DNA of 64,000 nt from Antarcticimicrobium luteum (GCF_004358185.1 NZ_SMUV01000066.1:1-64000); one strand, 5' to 3'; positions 26,303 through 37,047 are shown, counted from the first letter of the stretch. Program-made: numbers and translations. Notes: generated from the letters alone by a model not told the origin.

Positions 26303-27252
26303 CAGGCGGGCTCTCTCAACACGCGCGGCACCTTGAACTCTACGTTTTCGATGGCGGTTTGTACGGTTTCCACCGTCACCTCGAAACGGTCGCGGAAGGC
26401 GTCGATCACCTCGTTGACCAGCACCTCGGGCGCCGAAGCCCCGGCGGTGATGCCGATGCTGGAGATCCCCTCCAGCGCGCGCCAGTCGATATTCTCCGCC
26501 CGCTGGACCAGTTGCGAATAGGAACAGCCGGCCTTGGCCCCCACCTCGACCAGACGGCGCGAGTTGGAGGAGTTCGGCGCGCCCACCACCAGCATGGCAT
26601 CGCAGTTCTGCGCCATCGCCTTCACCGCCTCCTGCCGGTTGGTGGTGGCATAGCAGATGTCCTCCTTGTGCGGACCGACGATGGCCGGGAACCGCGCCCG
26701 CAGCGCGGCGACGATTTCGGCGGTGTCGTCGATGCTGAGCGTGGTCTGGGTGACATAGGCCAGCTTTTGCGGATCGCGCACCACGACATCGGCCACGTCG
26801 GCGGGGGTTTCGACCAGCAGAACCTCGCCCTCGGGCAATTGCCCCATGGTGCCGATGGTCTCGGGGTGGCCGGCATGGCCGATCATGATCATCTGCAGCC
26901 CGTTGTCGGAATGGCGTTGCGCCTCGATATGCACCTTGGAAACCAGCGGGCAGGTGGCATCGACATAGACCATGTGCCGCCGCGCCGCCTCGGCCGGGAT
27001 CGCCTTGGGCACGCCATGCGCCGAAAAGATCACCGGCCGGTCCTCGGGACAATCCTCCAGCTCTTCGACAAAGACGGCGCCCTTGTCGCGCAGCCCGTCG
27101 ACGACGAATTTGTTGTGCACGATCTCATGGCGCACATAGACCGGCGCGCCCCATTTCTCGAGCGCCATCTCGACGATCTTGATGGCGCGGTCGACGCCGG
27201 CGCAGAAGCCGCGCGGCGCGGCGAGATAGAGGGTCAGGGGCGGTTTGCTCAT
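26302..27252 (-). CDS. ispH: 4-hydroxy-3-methylbut-2-enyl diphosphate reductase
   Basis: A 316-residue Fe-S enzyme that makes IPP and DMAPP from HMBPP in the last step of the MEP isoprenoid pathway. The three cluster cysteines are in RGFCAGV (Cys17), DATCPLV and [11 protein letters not shown]; the proton-donating region and the phosphate-binding [10 protein letters not shown] are also present. The start at 27252 has AAGGAGA upstream; the frame goes on 25 codons further without similarity. It leads the minus-strand run and is divergent from the cytochrome gene. Confidence 0.96.
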   Translation of the reverse strand: MSKPPLTLYLAAPRGFCAGVDRAIKIVEMALEKWGAPVYVRHEIVHNKFVVDGLRDKGAVFVEELEDCPEDRPVIFSAHGVPKAIPAEAARRHMVYVDATCPLVSKVHIEAQRHSDNGLQMIMIGHAGHPETIGTMGQLPEGEVLLVETPADVADVVVRDPQKLAYVTQTTLSIDDTAEIVAALRARFPAIVGPHKEDICYATTNRQEAVKAMAQNCDAMLVVGAPNSSNSRRLVEVGAKAGCSYSQLVQRAENIDWRALEGISSIGITAGASAPEVLVNEVIDAFRDRFEVTVETVQTAIENVEFKVPRVLREPA

Positions 27253-27406
27253 GTCGCGGTCTCCTTGCCCAGACAGGTAAGGCGTCAGGGCGCGATGGTC
27301 CAGTCCGCCCGCCGCCCAAGCCGCCACTCACGCAGCCGTGATTGGACCTTCCGGCGCGGGAGGCGGGCAGGTCAGCGCAGAGGAAACCGATGCTTGGGGG
27401 CGCAGG

Positions 27407-27895
27407 ATGAAGGAACGGATCGCGGGAACCGGACGGATCTGGAAGATCGGAGGGATCGGCGTGGCCGCGCTGGCCGCCGCGACGCTGTTCTGGTCGCAAA
27501 CGGGCGCAGAGGCGCAGCCAGGGCTGCTGCCCTATACCGATGCGAAGATCGTGGCGCGCGGCGCCGAGGTCTACAAGGGGTTCTGCGCCAGTTGCCACGG
27601 CGCCCGGCTGGAAGGACAGAAGAACTGGCGCGAACGCGACGCCGAGGGATATCTGCCCGCCCCGCCCCATGACGAGAGCGGCCACACCTGGCACCACCCG
27701 GACAAACAGCTTCTGGCGCTGACGTGGCATGGCACGGCGCAATTGGTCGGCGGCGGTTACATCAGCCGCATGCCCGGGTTCAAAGACACCCTAAGCCCGG
27801 ACGACGTTGTTGCCGTGCTGGCCTATATCAAGAGCACCTGGCCCGACGCGGTCATCGAACAGCACAACACGATCAACGCCCAGGCGGGAAACTGA
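27407..27895 (+). CDS. Membrane-anchored or periplasmic c-type cytochrome
   Basis: A 162-residue mono-heme cytochrome c. An N-terminal hydrophobic stretch (GGIGVAALAAATLFW) acts as signal or anchor; the heme site CASCHG is near residues 58-63 and the distal Met is in ISRMPGF near residue 120. The spacing is that of a small class I cytochrome. ATG at 27407 gives the best signal; the longer frame would add 23 residues. It has no oxidase or reductase partner beside it, so its redox partner is unknown. Confidence 0.85.
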   Translation: MKERIAGTGRIWKIGGIGVAALAAATLFWSQTGAEAQPGLLPYTDAKIVARGAEVYKGFCASCHGARLEGQKNWRERDAEGYLPAPPHDESGHTWHHPDKQLLALTWHGTAQLVGGGYISRMPGFKDTLSPDDVVAVLAYIKSTWPDAVIEQHNTINAQAGN

Positions 27896-27942
27896 GCGGC
27901 GACGCCGGGCCCCAACCCGGCGCGCCCCTTCCCGTCAGGGGA

Positions 27943-28518
27943 TCAGTTGTTGGCGTAAGCCACGCTGCGCGTTTCCGAAGACTGGTTCTCGCGCGGCGGC
28001 CGCCCGATCACTTCCTTCAGCTCTTCCAGTTCGATGAAGTTGTCGGCCTGGCGCCGCAGGTCGTCCGAGATCATCGGCGGCTGGCTGCGGATGGTCGAGA
28101 CCACCGAAACGCGAACGCCCTGACGTTGCAGGCTGGCCACCAGCGGACGGAAATCGCCATCGCCCGAAAACAGGACGATGTGATCGACGCGCGGCGCCAG
28201 TTCCATGGCATCGACCGCGAGCTCGATATCCATGTTGCCCTTGACCTTACGCCGGCCCATGCTGTCGGTGTATTCCTTGGCCGGCTTGGTCACCATGGTG
28301 AACCCGTTGTAATGCAGCCAGTCCACCAGCGGGCGGATCGGCGAATACTCGTCATTCTCAAGCAGGGCGGTGTAATAAAAGGCCCGCAACAGTTTACCGC
28401 GGCGCATGAATTCATGGCGCAGCAATTTGTAGTCGATGTCGAACCCCAGCGCCTTGGCCGCCGCGTAAAGATTCGAACCATCGATGAACAGCGCGAGCCG
28501 TTCGTCTTTGTAAAACAT
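27943..28518 (-). CDS. NYN-domain (LabA/DUF88) protein
   Basis: A 191-residue protein of the NYN/PIN-like nuclease fold. The acidic site residues lie in LALFIDGSNLYAAAKALGFD near the N-terminus and in VLFSGDGDFRPLVASLQRQG, with the conserved Asp residues at each beta-strand end. Family members are suspected RNases. The C-terminal 30 residues are polar. It is divergent from folK across an 86-bp gap containing ATCATTTC/GAAATGAT inverted copies (28539-28546, 28584-28591). Confidence 0.87.
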   Translation of the reverse strand: MFYKDERLALFIDGSNLYAAAKALGFDIDYKLLRHEFMRRGKLLRAFYYTALLENDEYSPIRPLVDWLHYNGFTMVTKPAKEYTDSMGRRKVKGNMDIELAVDAMELAPRVDHIVLFSGDGDFRPLVASLQRQGVRVSVVSTIRSQPPMISDDLRRQADNFIELEELKEVIGRPPRENQSSETRSVAYANN

Positions 28519-28604
28519 AAAAATGTCCTTCCGGTGTGATCATTTCACCGTGGCGTTCCGTGAGTGAGTGAATAAAATCTGGCGAAATGATGGTACCAAA
28601 ATAA

Positions 28605-29225
28605 GTGAAATCCAATGTATCGCAAGGCCAGACTGGGCGCGAAAGCCCGGCGAAATTGACCGGATTCCGGTCAAATGCCCTGATTGCGCTGGGGGCGAAC
28701 CTTCCCTCCCGCGCCGGATCGCCGCAGCGGACGCTGGTGGCGGCGGTCGCCGCGATGCCCCCGCGCGGGCTGGCGATTCGCGCCGTCAGCCGGTTTTTCG
28801 TCACCCCCTGCTTTCCGCCCGGCGCCGGGCCCGACTATGTCAATGCGGTGGTCGGGGTCGAAACCGACCTCGATGCGGTCGACTGCCTGGCCGCGCTGCA
28901 CACAATCGAGGCCGCCTTTGACCGCGAACGCCAGCAGCGCTGGGGAATGCGCACACTGGACCTGGACCTGTTGGCAATGGACGCCGCTGTCGCCCCCGAC
29001 CCCGCGACCCAGACCCGGTGGCGCGACCTGCCGGCCGAGGAGCAGCGGCGGGCCACGCCCGACCGGCTGATCCTGCCGCATCCCAGGCTTCAGGACCGCG
29101 GTTTCGTGCTGGTGCCACTGGCCGACATAGCGCCCGGCTGGAGACATCCGCTCCTGGGGCGGACCGTTCATGACCTGCTGGCCGCGCTGCCGGCGGCGGA
29201 GGTGGCGCAAATCCGCCCGATCTGA
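28605..29225 (+). CDS. folK: 6-hydroxymethyl-7,8-dihydropterin pyrophosphokinase
   Basis: The folate enzyme that transfers pyrophosphate from ATP to hydroxymethyl-dihydropterin. The start of the domain, [12 protein letters not shown], is followed by [26 protein letters not shown] with the metal-binding aspartates, and [21 protein letters not shown]. About 25 residues precede the family's usual start. The 5' end is uncertain: GTG at 28605 or TTG at 28656 are both in frame and neither has a strong ribosome-binding site. Confidence 0.9.
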   Translation: MKSNVSQGQTGRESPAKLTGFRSNALIALGANLPSRAGSPQRTLVAAVAAMPPRGLAIRAVSRFFVTPCFPPGAGPDYVNAVVGVETDLDAVDCLAALHTIEAAFDRERQQRWGMRTLDLDLLAMDAAVAPDPATQTRWRDLPAEEQRRATPDRLILPHPRLQDRGFVLVPLADIAPGWRHPLLGRTVHDLLAALPAAEVAQIRPI

Positions 29226-29260
29226 ACCCTTGATTTCTGCGGTTACGGGCTGTTCCCGCC

Positions 29261-29288
29261 TTGTCAAGCCAGAGATTCGCGGATACAA
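29261..29288 (+). promoter_or_regulatory. Candidate promoter of rpoZ
   Basis: TTGTCA (29261-29266) and ATACAA (29283-29288) are 16 bases apart, 40 bases before the rpoZ start. Only the -35 box is good. Confidence 0.4.
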
Positions 29289-29327
29289 ACCGCCGTTCCG
29301 GACCCAAACTGTATTGGAGATCACCTC

Positions 29328-29681
29328 ATGGCCCGCGTGACGGTTGAAGATTGCGTAGACAAGGTACCGAACCGGTTTGAACTGGTGATGCTGGCCGCGC
29401 ACCGCGCGCGCGAAGTGTCCGCCGGTGCCGCGATCACCGTGGACCGCGACAACGACAAGAACCCGGTCGTTGCCCTGCGCGAAATCGCCGATGAGACCCA
29501 GAGCGCGGACGAACTGCGTGAACGTCTGATCGAGTCGAACCAGACCCAGATCGAGGTGGACGAGCCGGAAGAGGATCAGATGGCCCTGTTGATGGGGGCC
29601 GAGCAGGACAAGCCGGCCGAGGACGACATGACCGAGGAAATGCTGCTGCGCAAGCTGATGGAGGCCCAGGGCCAGGGCTGA
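29328..29681 (+). CDS. rpoZ: RNA polymerase omega subunit
   Basis: A 117-residue omega subunit. The N-terminal [30 protein letters not shown] and the [17 protein letters not shown] stretch are the family core; the acidic C-terminal tail of about 50 residues is common in alphaproteobacteria. It supports assembly of RNA polymerase and forms the ppGpp site with beta'. Directly downstream is the ppGpp synthetase/hydrolase gene, a common pairing. Confidence 0.96.
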   Translation: MARVTVEDCVDKVPNRFELVMLAAHRAREVSAGAAITVDRDNDKNPVVALREIADETQSADELRERLIESNQTQIEVDEPEEDQMALLMGAEQDKPAEDDMTEEMLLRKLMEAQGQG

Positions 29682-29703
29682 GCGTGATGGGGACGCGGAC
29701 GGA

Positions 29704-31836
29704 ATGATATCGGCCGAAGACCTGATTGCGCTGGTCCGCAACTACAACCCCAAGACCAACGCCGCGCGTATCACTGCCGCCTATGAATACGGGCGGCAGA
29801 TGCACGATGGGCAGGTCCGCCGTTCGGGCGAGCCCTATTTCAGCCACCCGGTGGCCGTCGCCGCGATCCTGACCGAACAGCGGCTGGACGACGCGACGAT
29901 AATTACCGCGCTCCTGCACGACACCATCGAGGACACCAAGGCGAGCTATTCCGAGGTGTCCGGCCAGTTTGGCCGTGAGGTGGCCGAACTGGTCGACGGC
30001 GTGACCAAGCTGACCAACCTGCAGCTCTCCAGCCGCGAAACCAAGCAGGCGGAGAACTTTCGCAAGCTGTTCATGGCGATGTCCAAGGATCTGCGGGTGA
30101 TCCTGGTCAAGCTGGCCGACCGGCTGCACAACATGCGCACCATCAAGGCGATGAAGCCGGAAAAGCAGGCCCAGAAGGCCCGCGAGACGATGGACATCTT
30201 TGCGCCGCTGGCCGGGCGCATGGGCATGCAGTGGATGCGCGAGGAGCTGGAGGATCTGTCGTTCCGGGTGCTGAACCCCGAGGGGCGGCAGTCGATCATC
30301 CGCCGCTTCATCACGCTTCAGCGCGAGACCGGCGACGTGATTCACCGGATCACCGGCGACATGCGGCACGAGCTGGAAAAGGCCGGGATCGAGGCCGAGG
30401 TGTTCGGCCGCGCCAAGAAGCCCTATTCGATCTGGCGCAAGATGCAGGAGAAGGAACAGGGGTTCTCGCGCCTGTCGGACATCTACGGGTTCCGCATCAT
30501 CACCGGCAGCGAAGAGGATTGCTATCGCGCGCTGGGGGCGATCCACCAGCGCTGGCGCGCGGTGCCGGGCCGGTTCAAGGATTACATCAGCCAGCCGAAA
30601 TCAAACGGATACCGCTCGATCCATACCACCGTGTCGGGCCGCGACGGCAAGCGCGTCGAGGTGCAGATCCGCACCCGCCAGATGCATGATGTGGCCGAAA
30701 CCGGCGTGGCGGCACATTGGTCCTATCGGGACGGTGTGCGCAGCGAGAACCCCTTTGCCGTCGACCCGGCCAAGTGGATCACCTCGCTTACCGAGCAGTT
30801 CGACGCCGAAGAGGACCACGAGGATTTCCTCGAGGCGGTCAAGCTCGAGATGTATTCCGACCAGGTGTTCTGCTTCACGCCGAAGGGCGATGTGGTGAAA
30901 CTGCCGCGCGGGGCGACACCGATCGATTATGCTTATGCGATCCACACCCGCATCGGACATGCCTGTGTCGGCGCCAAGGTGGATGGCATCCGGGTGCCGC
31001 TCTGGACCCGGCTGAAGAACGGCCAGTCGGTCGAGATCATCACTGCCGAGGGGCAGACCCCGCAGGTCAGCTGGCTGGAGATCGCCACCACCGGCAAGGC
31101 GCGCACCGCGATCCGCCGCGCGCTGCGCGAACTGGATCGCGGCCGCTTTATCAAGCTGGGCCACGAACTGGCGCGATCGGCCTTCGATCATGTGGGGCGC
31201 AAGGCCACCGACAAGGCGCTCGACGCCGCCGCGCGGCATCTGCGGCTGAAGGATCGCGACGAGCTTCTGGCGCGGCTGGGCAGCGCCGAACTGACCGCGC
31301 ATGACGTGGTTCAGGCGGTCTATCCCGAGCTTAGCCGCGACGAGGGCGAACAGGTGTCGCCGCGCCGGGCGGTGATCGGGTTGCAGCCGGGCCAGAGTTT
31401 CGAGCGCGCGCCCTGCTGCCAACCGCTGCCGGGCGAGCGCATCGTCGGCATCACCTATCGCGGCAAGGGCGTGGTGGTGCACACCATCGACTGCGACACC
31501 CTGAGCGAGTTTGAGGATCAACCGGGCCGCTGGGTCGATCTGCACTGGCATTCGGGCACCCACCCGGCCGCCTACAACGTGACGCTGGACCTGACCATCG
31601 GCAACGACGCCGGGGTACTGGGGCGTATTTGCACATTGATCGGCGAGAAGAAGGCCAATATCAGCAATCTTGAATTCGTGGACCGCAAACCGGATTTCTA
31701 CCGTCTGATGGTCGATGTGGAACTGCGCGATGTGGAACAGCTCCACTCACTGATGTTAATGCTCGAGGCTGAAAGCGATGTGGCCTCGGTGGAACGCTAC
31801 CGCGAGAAGCCACCGGCCCACACCGCGGCGCGCTGA
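29704..31836 (+). CDS. rsh: Bifunctional (p)ppGpp synthetase/hydrolase
   Basis: A 710-residue Rel/SpoT homologue. The HD hydrolase domain is intact (HPVAVAAILTEQRLDD, then ALLHDTIEDT). The synthetase domain has YSIWRKMQ, LSDIYGFRIIT and YISQPKSNGYRSIHT. The TGS domain begins near DQVFCFTPKGDVV and the C-terminal ACT domain near VTLDLTIGNDAGVLGRI. It is probably the organism's main long RSH enzyme and controls the stringent response. It begins 22 bases after rpoZ. A GTG/ATG start choice does not arise; the ATG is clear. Confidence 0.96.
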   Translation: MISAEDLIALVRNYNPKTNAARITAAYEYGRQMHDGQVRRSGEPYFSHPVAVAAILTEQRLDDATIITALLHDTIEDTKASYSEVSGQFGREVAELVDGVTKLTNLQLSSRETKQAENFRKLFMAMSKDLRVILVKLADRLHNMRTIKAMKPEKQAQKARETMDIFAPLAGRMGMQWMREELEDLSFRVLNPEGRQSIIRRFITLQRETGDVIHRITGDMRHELEKAGIEAEVFGRAKKPYSIWRKMQEKEQGFSRLSDIYGFRIITGSEEDCYRALGAIHQRWRAVPGRFKDYISQPKSNGYRSIHTTVSGRDGKRVEVQIRTRQMHDVAETGVAAHWSYRDGVRSENPFAVDPAKWITSLTEQFDAEEDHEDFLEAVKLEMYSDQVFCFTPKGDVVKLPRGATPIDYAYAIHTRIGHACVGAKVDGIRVPLWTRLKNGQSVEIITAEGQTPQVSWLEIATTGKARTAIRRALRELDRGRFIKLGHELARSAFDHVGRKATDKALDAAARHLRLKDRDELLARLGSAELTAHDVVQAVYPELSRDEGEQVSPRRAVIGLQPGQSFERAPCCQPLPGERIVGITYRGKGVVVHTIDCDTLSEFEDQPGRWVDLHWHSGTHPAAYNVTLDLTIGNDAGVLGRICTLIGEKKANISNLEFVDRKPDFYRLMVDVELRDVEQLHSLMLMLEAESDVASVERYREKPPAHTAAR

Positions 31837-31866
31837 GTTCGGCACAGGGACGAAAGGACGACGACG

Positions 31867-32523
31867 TTGGTATTCAAACGCCGGGATCGCCGCTCGCTCC
31901 TGAAAATTGTTGTCGAATTTTTCTATCCTCGCGGCGGTTGGTACCGGGCCTTTCTTTATGTCAAGCACCGGGTCCGCCGCCTGCCCGACACACCGGAGCG
32001 GATCGCGCGGGGCATCTTTGCCGGGGTGTTCACCACCTTTACCCCGTTCTACGGCATGCATTTCGTGGTCGCCTTCCTGGTCGCGCGGGCGGTCCGGGGC
32101 AATATCCTGGCCGCGCTCAGCGCCACCTTCTTCGGCAATCCGCTGACCTATGTGCCGATCGGGGTGATCTCGCTCAAGACCGGGCATTTCCTGCTGGGCA
32201 CCCAGTTCGACGAGAACCGCCATACCGGGTTTCTGGGCAAGTTTGCCCGGGCCGGCGGCGATCTGAAGGACAATATCTTTGCCCTTTTCACCGGCCGCGA
32301 GGCCGACTGGAACGGGCTGACGGTATTCTATCACGACATCTTCTATCCCTATATGGTCGGCGGTCTGATCCCGGGCCTGGTGGCCGGCATTGTCGCCTAT
32401 TACCTCAGCGTGCCGCTGATCCGCGCCTATCAGCAGCGCCGGCGCGGCCGGATCAAGGCCAAGTTCGACGCGATCAAGAAAAAAGCCAGGGCAGAGGCTG
32501 ACGTCGGCGAAAAGGCGGATTAG
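31867..32523 (+). CDS. DUF2062 membrane protein
   Basis: A 218-residue protein of DUF2062. The family pattern is in [22 protein letters not shown] and [14 protein letters not shown], with three or four hydrophobic segments, the last near residue 165-185, and a basic C-terminal tail. The start is a TTG preceded by AAAGGA; no ATG precedes the conserved region. Function unknown; the gene sits between rsh and pdxJ as in related genomes. Confidence 0.85.
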   Translation: MVFKRRDRRSLLKIVVEFFYPRGGWYRAFLYVKHRVRRLPDTPERIARGIFAGVFTTFTPFYGMHFVVAFLVARAVRGNILAALSATFFGNPLTYVPIGVISLKTGHFLLGTQFDENRHTGFLGKFARAGGDLKDNIFALFTGREADWNGLTVFYHDIFYPYMVGGLIPGLVAGIVAYYLSVPLIRAYQQRRRGRIKAKFDAIKKKARAEADVGEKAD

Positions 32524-32557
32524 TGTCGGCGCGCAATCTCTGGCAAGGAGTCTTCCG

Positions 32558-33304
32558 ATGACCGATCACCGTCTGCGGCTGGGCGTGAATATCGACCATG
32601 TCGCCACCGTGCGGAACGCCCGCGGCGGTGCCTATCCCGACCCGCTGCGCGCGGCGAAACTGGCCGAGGCGGCCGGTGCCGACGGCATTACCGCGCATCT
32701 GCGCGAGGATCGCCGCCATATCTCGGACGCCGACATCGAAGGGCTGGCAGAGGCGCTGAGCGTGCCGCTGAATTTCGAGATGGCGGCAACCGATGAGATG
32801 CAGGCGATCGCGCTGCGCCACAAGCCGCACGCGGTGTGCCTGGTGCCCGAAAAGCGCGAGGAGCGGACCACCGAGGGTGGGCTGGAGGTCGCGCGCGAGG
32901 AAAACCGGCTGGCCCATTTCATCGCGCCGCTGCGCGATGCGGGCTGCCGGGTGTCGATCTTCATCGCCGCCGACCGGCCGCAGATCGAGGCCGCCCACCG
33001 CATCGGCGCCGCGGTGATCGAGTTGCACACCGGGGCCTATTGCGACGCCCACGCCGAGGGCCGGTTCGATGAGCGCGACGCCGAGCTGGCGCGGCTGCGC
33101 GAGATGTCGGCTTTTGCCCATTCGCTGGGGCTGGAGGTCCATGCGGGCCACGGGCTGACCTACGACACGGTGCAGCCGATCGCCGCCTTTCCCGAGGTGC
33201 GCGAGCTCAACATCGGCCATTTCCTGATCGGCGAGGCGATCTTCCGCGGCCTCGACCCGGCGATCCGCGAGATGCGCCGGCTGATGGACGAGGCACGGGG
33301 GTGA
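32558..33304 (+). CDS. pdxJ: Pyridoxine 5'-phosphate synthase
   Basis: A 248-residue TIM-barrel enzyme that joins 1-deoxyxylulose-5-phosphate and 3-amino-2-oxopropyl phosphate to give PNP in vitamin B6 synthesis. The family signature [17 protein letters not shown] starts at residue 5. [26 protein letters not shown] and LEVHAGHGL carry active-site residues. AAGGAGTC precedes the ATG. acpS follows after 52 bases, a widespread pairing. Confidence 0.97.
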   Translation: MTDHRLRLGVNIDHVATVRNARGGAYPDPLRAAKLAEAAGADGITAHLREDRRHISDADIEGLAEALSVPLNFEMAATDEMQAIALRHKPHAVCLVPEKREERTTEGGLEVAREENRLAHFIAPLRDAGCRVSIFIAADRPQIEAAHRIGAAVIELHTGAYCDAHAEGRFDERDAELARLREMSAFAHSLGLEVHAGHGLTYDTVQPIAAFPEVRELNIGHFLIGEAIFRGLDPAIREMRRLMDEARG

Positions 33305-33356
33305 TCCCTGCGCCGGTAGCGAGCTCTGCCCCGGCGCGCAGGCGGACGGCGGCGCC

Positions 33357-33788
33357 ATGATCCTCGGCATCGGCACCGATCTGGCCAATATCGACCGGGT
33401 GGCCCGCACGCTGGAGCGGTTCGGCGACCGGTTCCGCAACCGCGTCTTTACGGAGATAGAACAGCGCAAGGCCGAACGCCGCCGCGACGTGGCCGGCACC
33501 TATGCCAAACGCTGGGCCGCGAAAGAGGCCTGTTCCAAGGCGCTCGGCACCGGTTTGCGCATGGGCATCGCCTGGAAGGACATGGGCGTCAGCAACCTGC
33601 GGACCGGCCAACCGGTGATGCAACTGACCGGCTGGGCCGCCGAGCGGCTGGCGCAGATGACGCCGCCGGGACACGAGGCGATTGTCCATGTGACGCTGAC
33701 CGACGATCACCCCTGGGCGCAGGCCTTTGTGGTGATCGAGGCGCGGCCGATTGCCGGCCCGGAGGGGGCGGCCGGCCCGCCCGCTTGA
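33357..33788 (+). CDS. acpS: Holo-[acyl-carrier-protein] synthase
   Basis: A 143-residue AcpS that moves 4'-phosphopantetheine from CoA onto ACP. The Mg-binding Asp is in [13 protein letters not shown] and the second motif is [15 protein letters not shown] with the catalytic Glu and Lys. The C-terminus is slightly longer than in E. coli. It lies between pdxJ and lepB in the same direction. Confidence 0.96.
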   Translation: MILGIGTDLANIDRVARTLERFGDRFRNRVFTEIEQRKAERRRDVAGTYAKRWAAKEACSKALGTGLRMGIAWKDMGVSNLRTGQPVMQLTGWAAERLAQMTPPGHEAIVHVTLTDDHPWAQAFVVIEARPIAGPEGAAGPPA

Positions 33789-33844
33789 CTTACCCCGGCC
33801 CGCCCCGCAAGAAGCGCCCAACCCCATTCCGAACGGAGGCCCGC

Positions 33845-34681
33845 ATGGCCCGCACAGAAAAAACCGGACACGCCATCTGGGAGACGGTCAAGACCATCGT
33901 CTATGCCCTGCTGATCGCCGGGGTGTTCCGGACCCTGTTCTTCCAGCCGTTCTGGATTCCGTCGGGCTCGATGAAGCAGACCCTGCTGATCGGCGATTTC
34001 CTGTTCGTCAACAAGATGGCCTATGGCTATTCCTATGCCTCCTGCCCGAACATCAAGCTGCCGGGCATCGGCATCGATATCGACGCCGAGGACATCTGCG
34101 GATTTCTCAAGGGCGACAACAGCCGCGTCTGGGGCGGCGAGCCCGAGCGCGGCGATGTGGTGGTGTTCCGCCATCCGGTCACCGGGAGCGATTTCATCAA
34201 GCGTCTGATCGGCCTGCCGGGTGACCGCATCCAGGTCATCGACGGGGTGCTTCAGATCAACGGCGAGGCTGTCAAGCTCGAGGCGGACGGCGTGTTCGAG
34301 GAGCTCTCGGCTCCGCAGGGGCCGCAGGGCCATCGCCCGCGCTGTGAAAACGGCCCGGTGGGCAATGGCGGCACCTGCGAGAAATCGCGCCAGATCGAGA
34401 CCCTGCCGAACGGTGTGCGCCACGCCATCCTCAATATCGGCGATCAGAGCTCGGACCACACCGGCGTCTATACCGTGCCGGAGGGCTACTATTTCTTCAT
34501 GGGCGACAACCGCGACAATTCCGCCGACAGCCGTCTGCCGCAGGCCGCCGGCGGGGTCGGTTTTGTCCCCTATGAAAACATCGTCGGCCGGGCGGATCGC
34601 ATCATGTTCTCCTCCGCCGGACGTTCCATGCTGTTTTTCTGGACCTGGCGCAGCGACCGGTTCTTCAAGGGGATCGAGTGA
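33845..34681 (+). CDS. lepB: Signal peptidase I
   Basis: A 278-residue inner-membrane peptidase. One N-terminal membrane helix precedes the catalytic serine in [14 protein letters not shown]; the catalytic lysine is in [15 protein letters not shown]; the later boxes [11 protein letters not shown] and the C-terminal strand are present. It removes signal peptides in the periplasm. GGAGG stands before the ATG at 33845, which was preferred to an upstream in-frame start. It overlaps rnc by 4 bases. Confidence 0.96.
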   Translation: MARTEKTGHAIWETVKTIVYALLIAGVFRTLFFQPFWIPSGSMKQTLLIGDFLFVNKMAYGYSYASCPNIKLPGIGIDIDAEDICGFLKGDNSRVWGGEPERGDVVVFRHPVTGSDFIKRLIGLPGDRIQVIDGVLQINGEAVKLEADGVFEELSAPQGPQGHRPRCENGPVGNGGTCEKSRQIETLPNGVRHAILNIGDQSSDHTGVYTVPEGYYFFMGDNRDNSADSRLPQAAGGVGFVPYENIVGRADRIMFSSAGRSMLFFWTWRSDRFFKGIE

Positions 34682-35361
34682 AACTTTCGGCGGAACTGAG
34701 AGCCTTCGAGGCCCGGATCGGCCATCGGTTCGCGCGGCCGGAACTGCTGGTGCGCGCGCTGACCCATGGCTCTGTCTCCTCGACCACGCGCGCGGACAAC
34801 CAGCGGCTTGAGTTCCTCGGCGACCGGGTGCTGGGGCTGGTGATGGCCGAGGCGCTGCTGCTGGATGACAAGAAGGCGACCGAGGGGCAGCTCGCGCCGC
34901 GCTTCAACGCGCTGGTGCGCAAGGAGGCCTGCGCCGAGGTCGCGCGCGAGGTCGATCTGGGATCTGTTCTGAAGCTGGGCCGGTCCGAGATGCTCTCGGG
35001 CGGACGCCGCAAGCAGGCGCTGCTGGGCGACGCGATGGAGGCGGTGATCGCCGCCGTCTACCGCGATGGCGGCTTTGAGCCGGCGCGCGAGATGATCCTG
35101 CGGCTCTGGGGCCGCCGCATCCAGAGCGTCGAAGAGGATGCCCGCGACCCCAAGACCGCGTTGCAGGAATGGGCGCAGGCGCGCCGTCTGGCACCGCCGA
35201 AATACGTCGAGCTGGGCCGCTCCGGCCCCGATCACGCGCCGGTCTTCACCATCGCGGCACGGCTGGACAACGGCGAAGAGGCCGAGGCCACCGCCGGCTC
35301 CAAGCGTCAGGCCGAACAGGCCGCCGCCAAGGCGCTGCTGAACCGTCTGGAAAGCGCCTGA
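34678..35361 (+). CDS. rnc: Ribonuclease III
   Basis: A 227-residue dsRNA endonuclease. The signature [20 protein letters not shown] lies near residues 42-61 with the conserved Glu and Asp; [18 protein letters not shown] contains the second metal site. The dsRNA-binding domain starts near [11 protein letters not shown]. The start is a GTG overlapping the lepB stop. In most relatives era comes next; here the operon ends and era is 17 kb away on the other strand. Confidence 0.96.
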   Translation: MKLSAELRAFEARIGHRFARPELLVRALTHGSVSSTTRADNQRLEFLGDRVLGLVMAEALLLDDKKATEGQLAPRFNALVRKEACAEVAREVDLGSVLKLGRSEMLSGGRRKQALLGDAMEAVIAAVYRDGGFEPAREMILRLWGRRIQSVEEDARDPKTALQEWAQARRLAPPKYVELGRSGPDHAPVFTIAARLDNGEEAEATAGSKRQAEQAAAKALLNRLESA

Positions 35362-35459
35362 GCCGGGGTCTCCCGCTCAAAGAAAAACCTCCAAGAAGAT
35401 TTCCCCCTGCGCGGCTTTTTCTGTGGGTCGGGCCGGTTCGGATTTCCGCCGACGCGGCC

Positions 35460-35813
35460 TCAGTCCGGCCTGGGCAGCAGCGCCACCGGCGCGTCCGGAT
35501 CGCGGCTGTAATCCAGCGGCGCGCGGTCACTGGCCGGTGTGTTGCGCTTGAACTCGAACCGCATCTCGCCGCCGTCCTCCTCGGCCGCGACGATCAGGCA
35601 TTGATAGAGGTGCCGGCTGCCGTCGTAGAGATCGACCAGACCGCGCAGATGCGCCGCCTCTGCCTCCTCGACCGAGAAGCCGTCGCGCCACAGCCGCAGC
35701 ACCGGGTGAAAGGCGTCATCCGCCAGCACCCGCAGCCGGCTGGCCTTTTTCATCCCCGCCAGGCGCGCCGCATCCATGCCTTCGCGCAGTTCTTTCGACA
35801 GATAGGTGGTCAC
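35460..35813 (-). CDS. Conserved hypothetical protein
   Basis: A 117-residue soluble protein I cannot place in a family. It opens with TTYLSKELREGMDAARLAG and has a basic stretch around KKASRLRVLADD, then an acidic centre with several aromatic residues. No signal peptide or membrane helix. The codon use and GC content match the neighbours, so it is likely a real gene, convergent with rnc and without an operon partner. Confidence 0.65.
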   Translation of the reverse strand: MTTYLSKELREGMDAARLAGMKKASRLRVLADDAFHPVLRLWRDGFSVEEAEAAHLRGLVDLYDGSRHLYQCLIVAAEEDGGEMRFEFKRNTPASDRAPLDYSRDPDAPVALLPRPD

Positions 35814-35961
35814 GTCACACTCTCCTCACGCCTGACCCGACTCTGCGCCGCCGCCTGAAAAAAGCAAGCGCGCGGAGCGCATGGCCCGTCCTGGCGGCGG
35901 ATTTCCCGCCGGCTGTTGCGGCAACGGTTCACCCCGCCGGTGATGCCCCCCGCCCGTCATC

Positions 35962-35983
35962 GACCCGCCTGTGACCCGCCTGT
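35962..35983. repeat. Tandem pair of an 11-bp unit
   Basis: GACCCGCCTGT occurs twice head to tail. It lies in the 259-bp gap before the glutathione transferase gene, about 90 bases before its start. Confidence 0.7.
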
Positions 35984-36072
35984 GCGCAGGTGCAGACCCG
36001 GTGCGCAGCAGCCGCACTGGGCGCGCGGGCGCGCAGGCCCTAACTTTGGCGGGAACCGCGATGGAGGGCAAC

Positions 36073-37047
36073 ATGGGCATGCTGATAGACGGCGCCTGGC
36101 AGTCCGGCTGGATCGACACCTCGAAGACCGGCGGACGATTCGAACGCGCGGCGGCGCAATTTCGCAACTGGGTGACCCCGGACGGCAGCCCCGGACCCGG
36201 CGGCGTCGGCGGGTTCGCGGCGCAATCGGGGCGCTATCACCTCTATGTCAGCCTGGCCTGCCCCTGGGCGCACCGCACACTGATCTTCCGAGCGCTCAAG
36301 GGGCTGGAGGATCACATCGGCGTCTCGGTGGTGCATCCCGACATGCTGGCGGACGGCTGGACGTTTTCCACCGATTTCGAGGGCGCCACCGGCGACCTGC
36401 TTTATGGCCACACTCTGGCACATCAGATCTATACCCGCGCCGATCCCGCGTTCAGCGGCCGGGTCACGGTGCCGATCCTCTGGGACCGGGAGCGTGAAAC
36501 CATCGTCTCGAACGAAAGCGCCGAGATCATCCGCATGTTCAACTCGGCCTTCGACGGCATCACCGGCAACACGTCAGACTTTTGGCCCGAAGATCTGCGC
36601 GCGGCGATCGAGCCGATCAATGCGCGGATCTATGACACGGTGAACAACGGCGTCTACAAATCCGGTTTCGCCACCACCCAGTCGGCCTATGAAGAGGCGG
36701 TGCATCCGCTGTTCGACACGCTCGACTGGCTGGAGGCGCGGCTGGGCGAGGCCCGCTATCTGATGGGCGCGCGGATCACCGAGGCCGACTGGCGGCTGTT
36801 CACCACGCTGATCCGGTTCGATCCGGTCTATCACCTGCATTTCAAATGCGCCAAGCGGCGGATCGTCGATTACCCCAATCTCTGGGCCTACACGCGCGAG
36901 CTGTATCAGTGGCCCGGCGTCGCCGGAACGGTGAATACGGACCACATCGTGCGCCATTACTATTTCAGTCACGAGACCATCAACCCGCACCGGATCGTGC
37001 CGGCGGTGGCCAAGCCGGACCTTTGGGCGCCACACGGGCGGGGGTGA
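36073..37047 (+). CDS. Glutathionyl-hydroquinone reductase-type glutathione transferase
   Basis: A 324-residue Xi-class glutathione transferase. The catalytic cysteine motif LACPWAHRT has Cys63; a GST C-terminal helical domain follows with SAYEEAVHPLFDTLDWLE and the family-typical ITEADWRLFTTLIRFDPVY. Such enzymes remove glutathione from glutathionyl-hydroquinones, keeping quinones reduced. The ATG at 36073 was chosen because AGGG stands upstream; an ATG 12 bases earlier is possible. It appears to be a single-gene unit. Confidence 0.92.
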   Translation: MGMLIDGAWQSGWIDTSKTGGRFERAAAQFRNWVTPDGSPGPGGVGGFAAQSGRYHLYVSLACPWAHRTLIFRALKGLEDHIGVSVVHPDMLADGWTFSTDFEGATGDLLYGHTLAHQIYTRADPAFSGRVTVPILWDRERETIVSNESAEIIRMFNSAFDGITGNTSDFWPEDLRAAIEPINARIYDTVNNGVYKSGFATTQSAYEEAVHPLFDTLDWLEARLGEARYLMGARITEADWRLFTTLIRFDPVYHLHFKCAKRRIVDYPNLWAYTRELYQWPGVAGTVNTDHIVRHYYFSHETINPHRIVPAVAKPDLWAPHGRG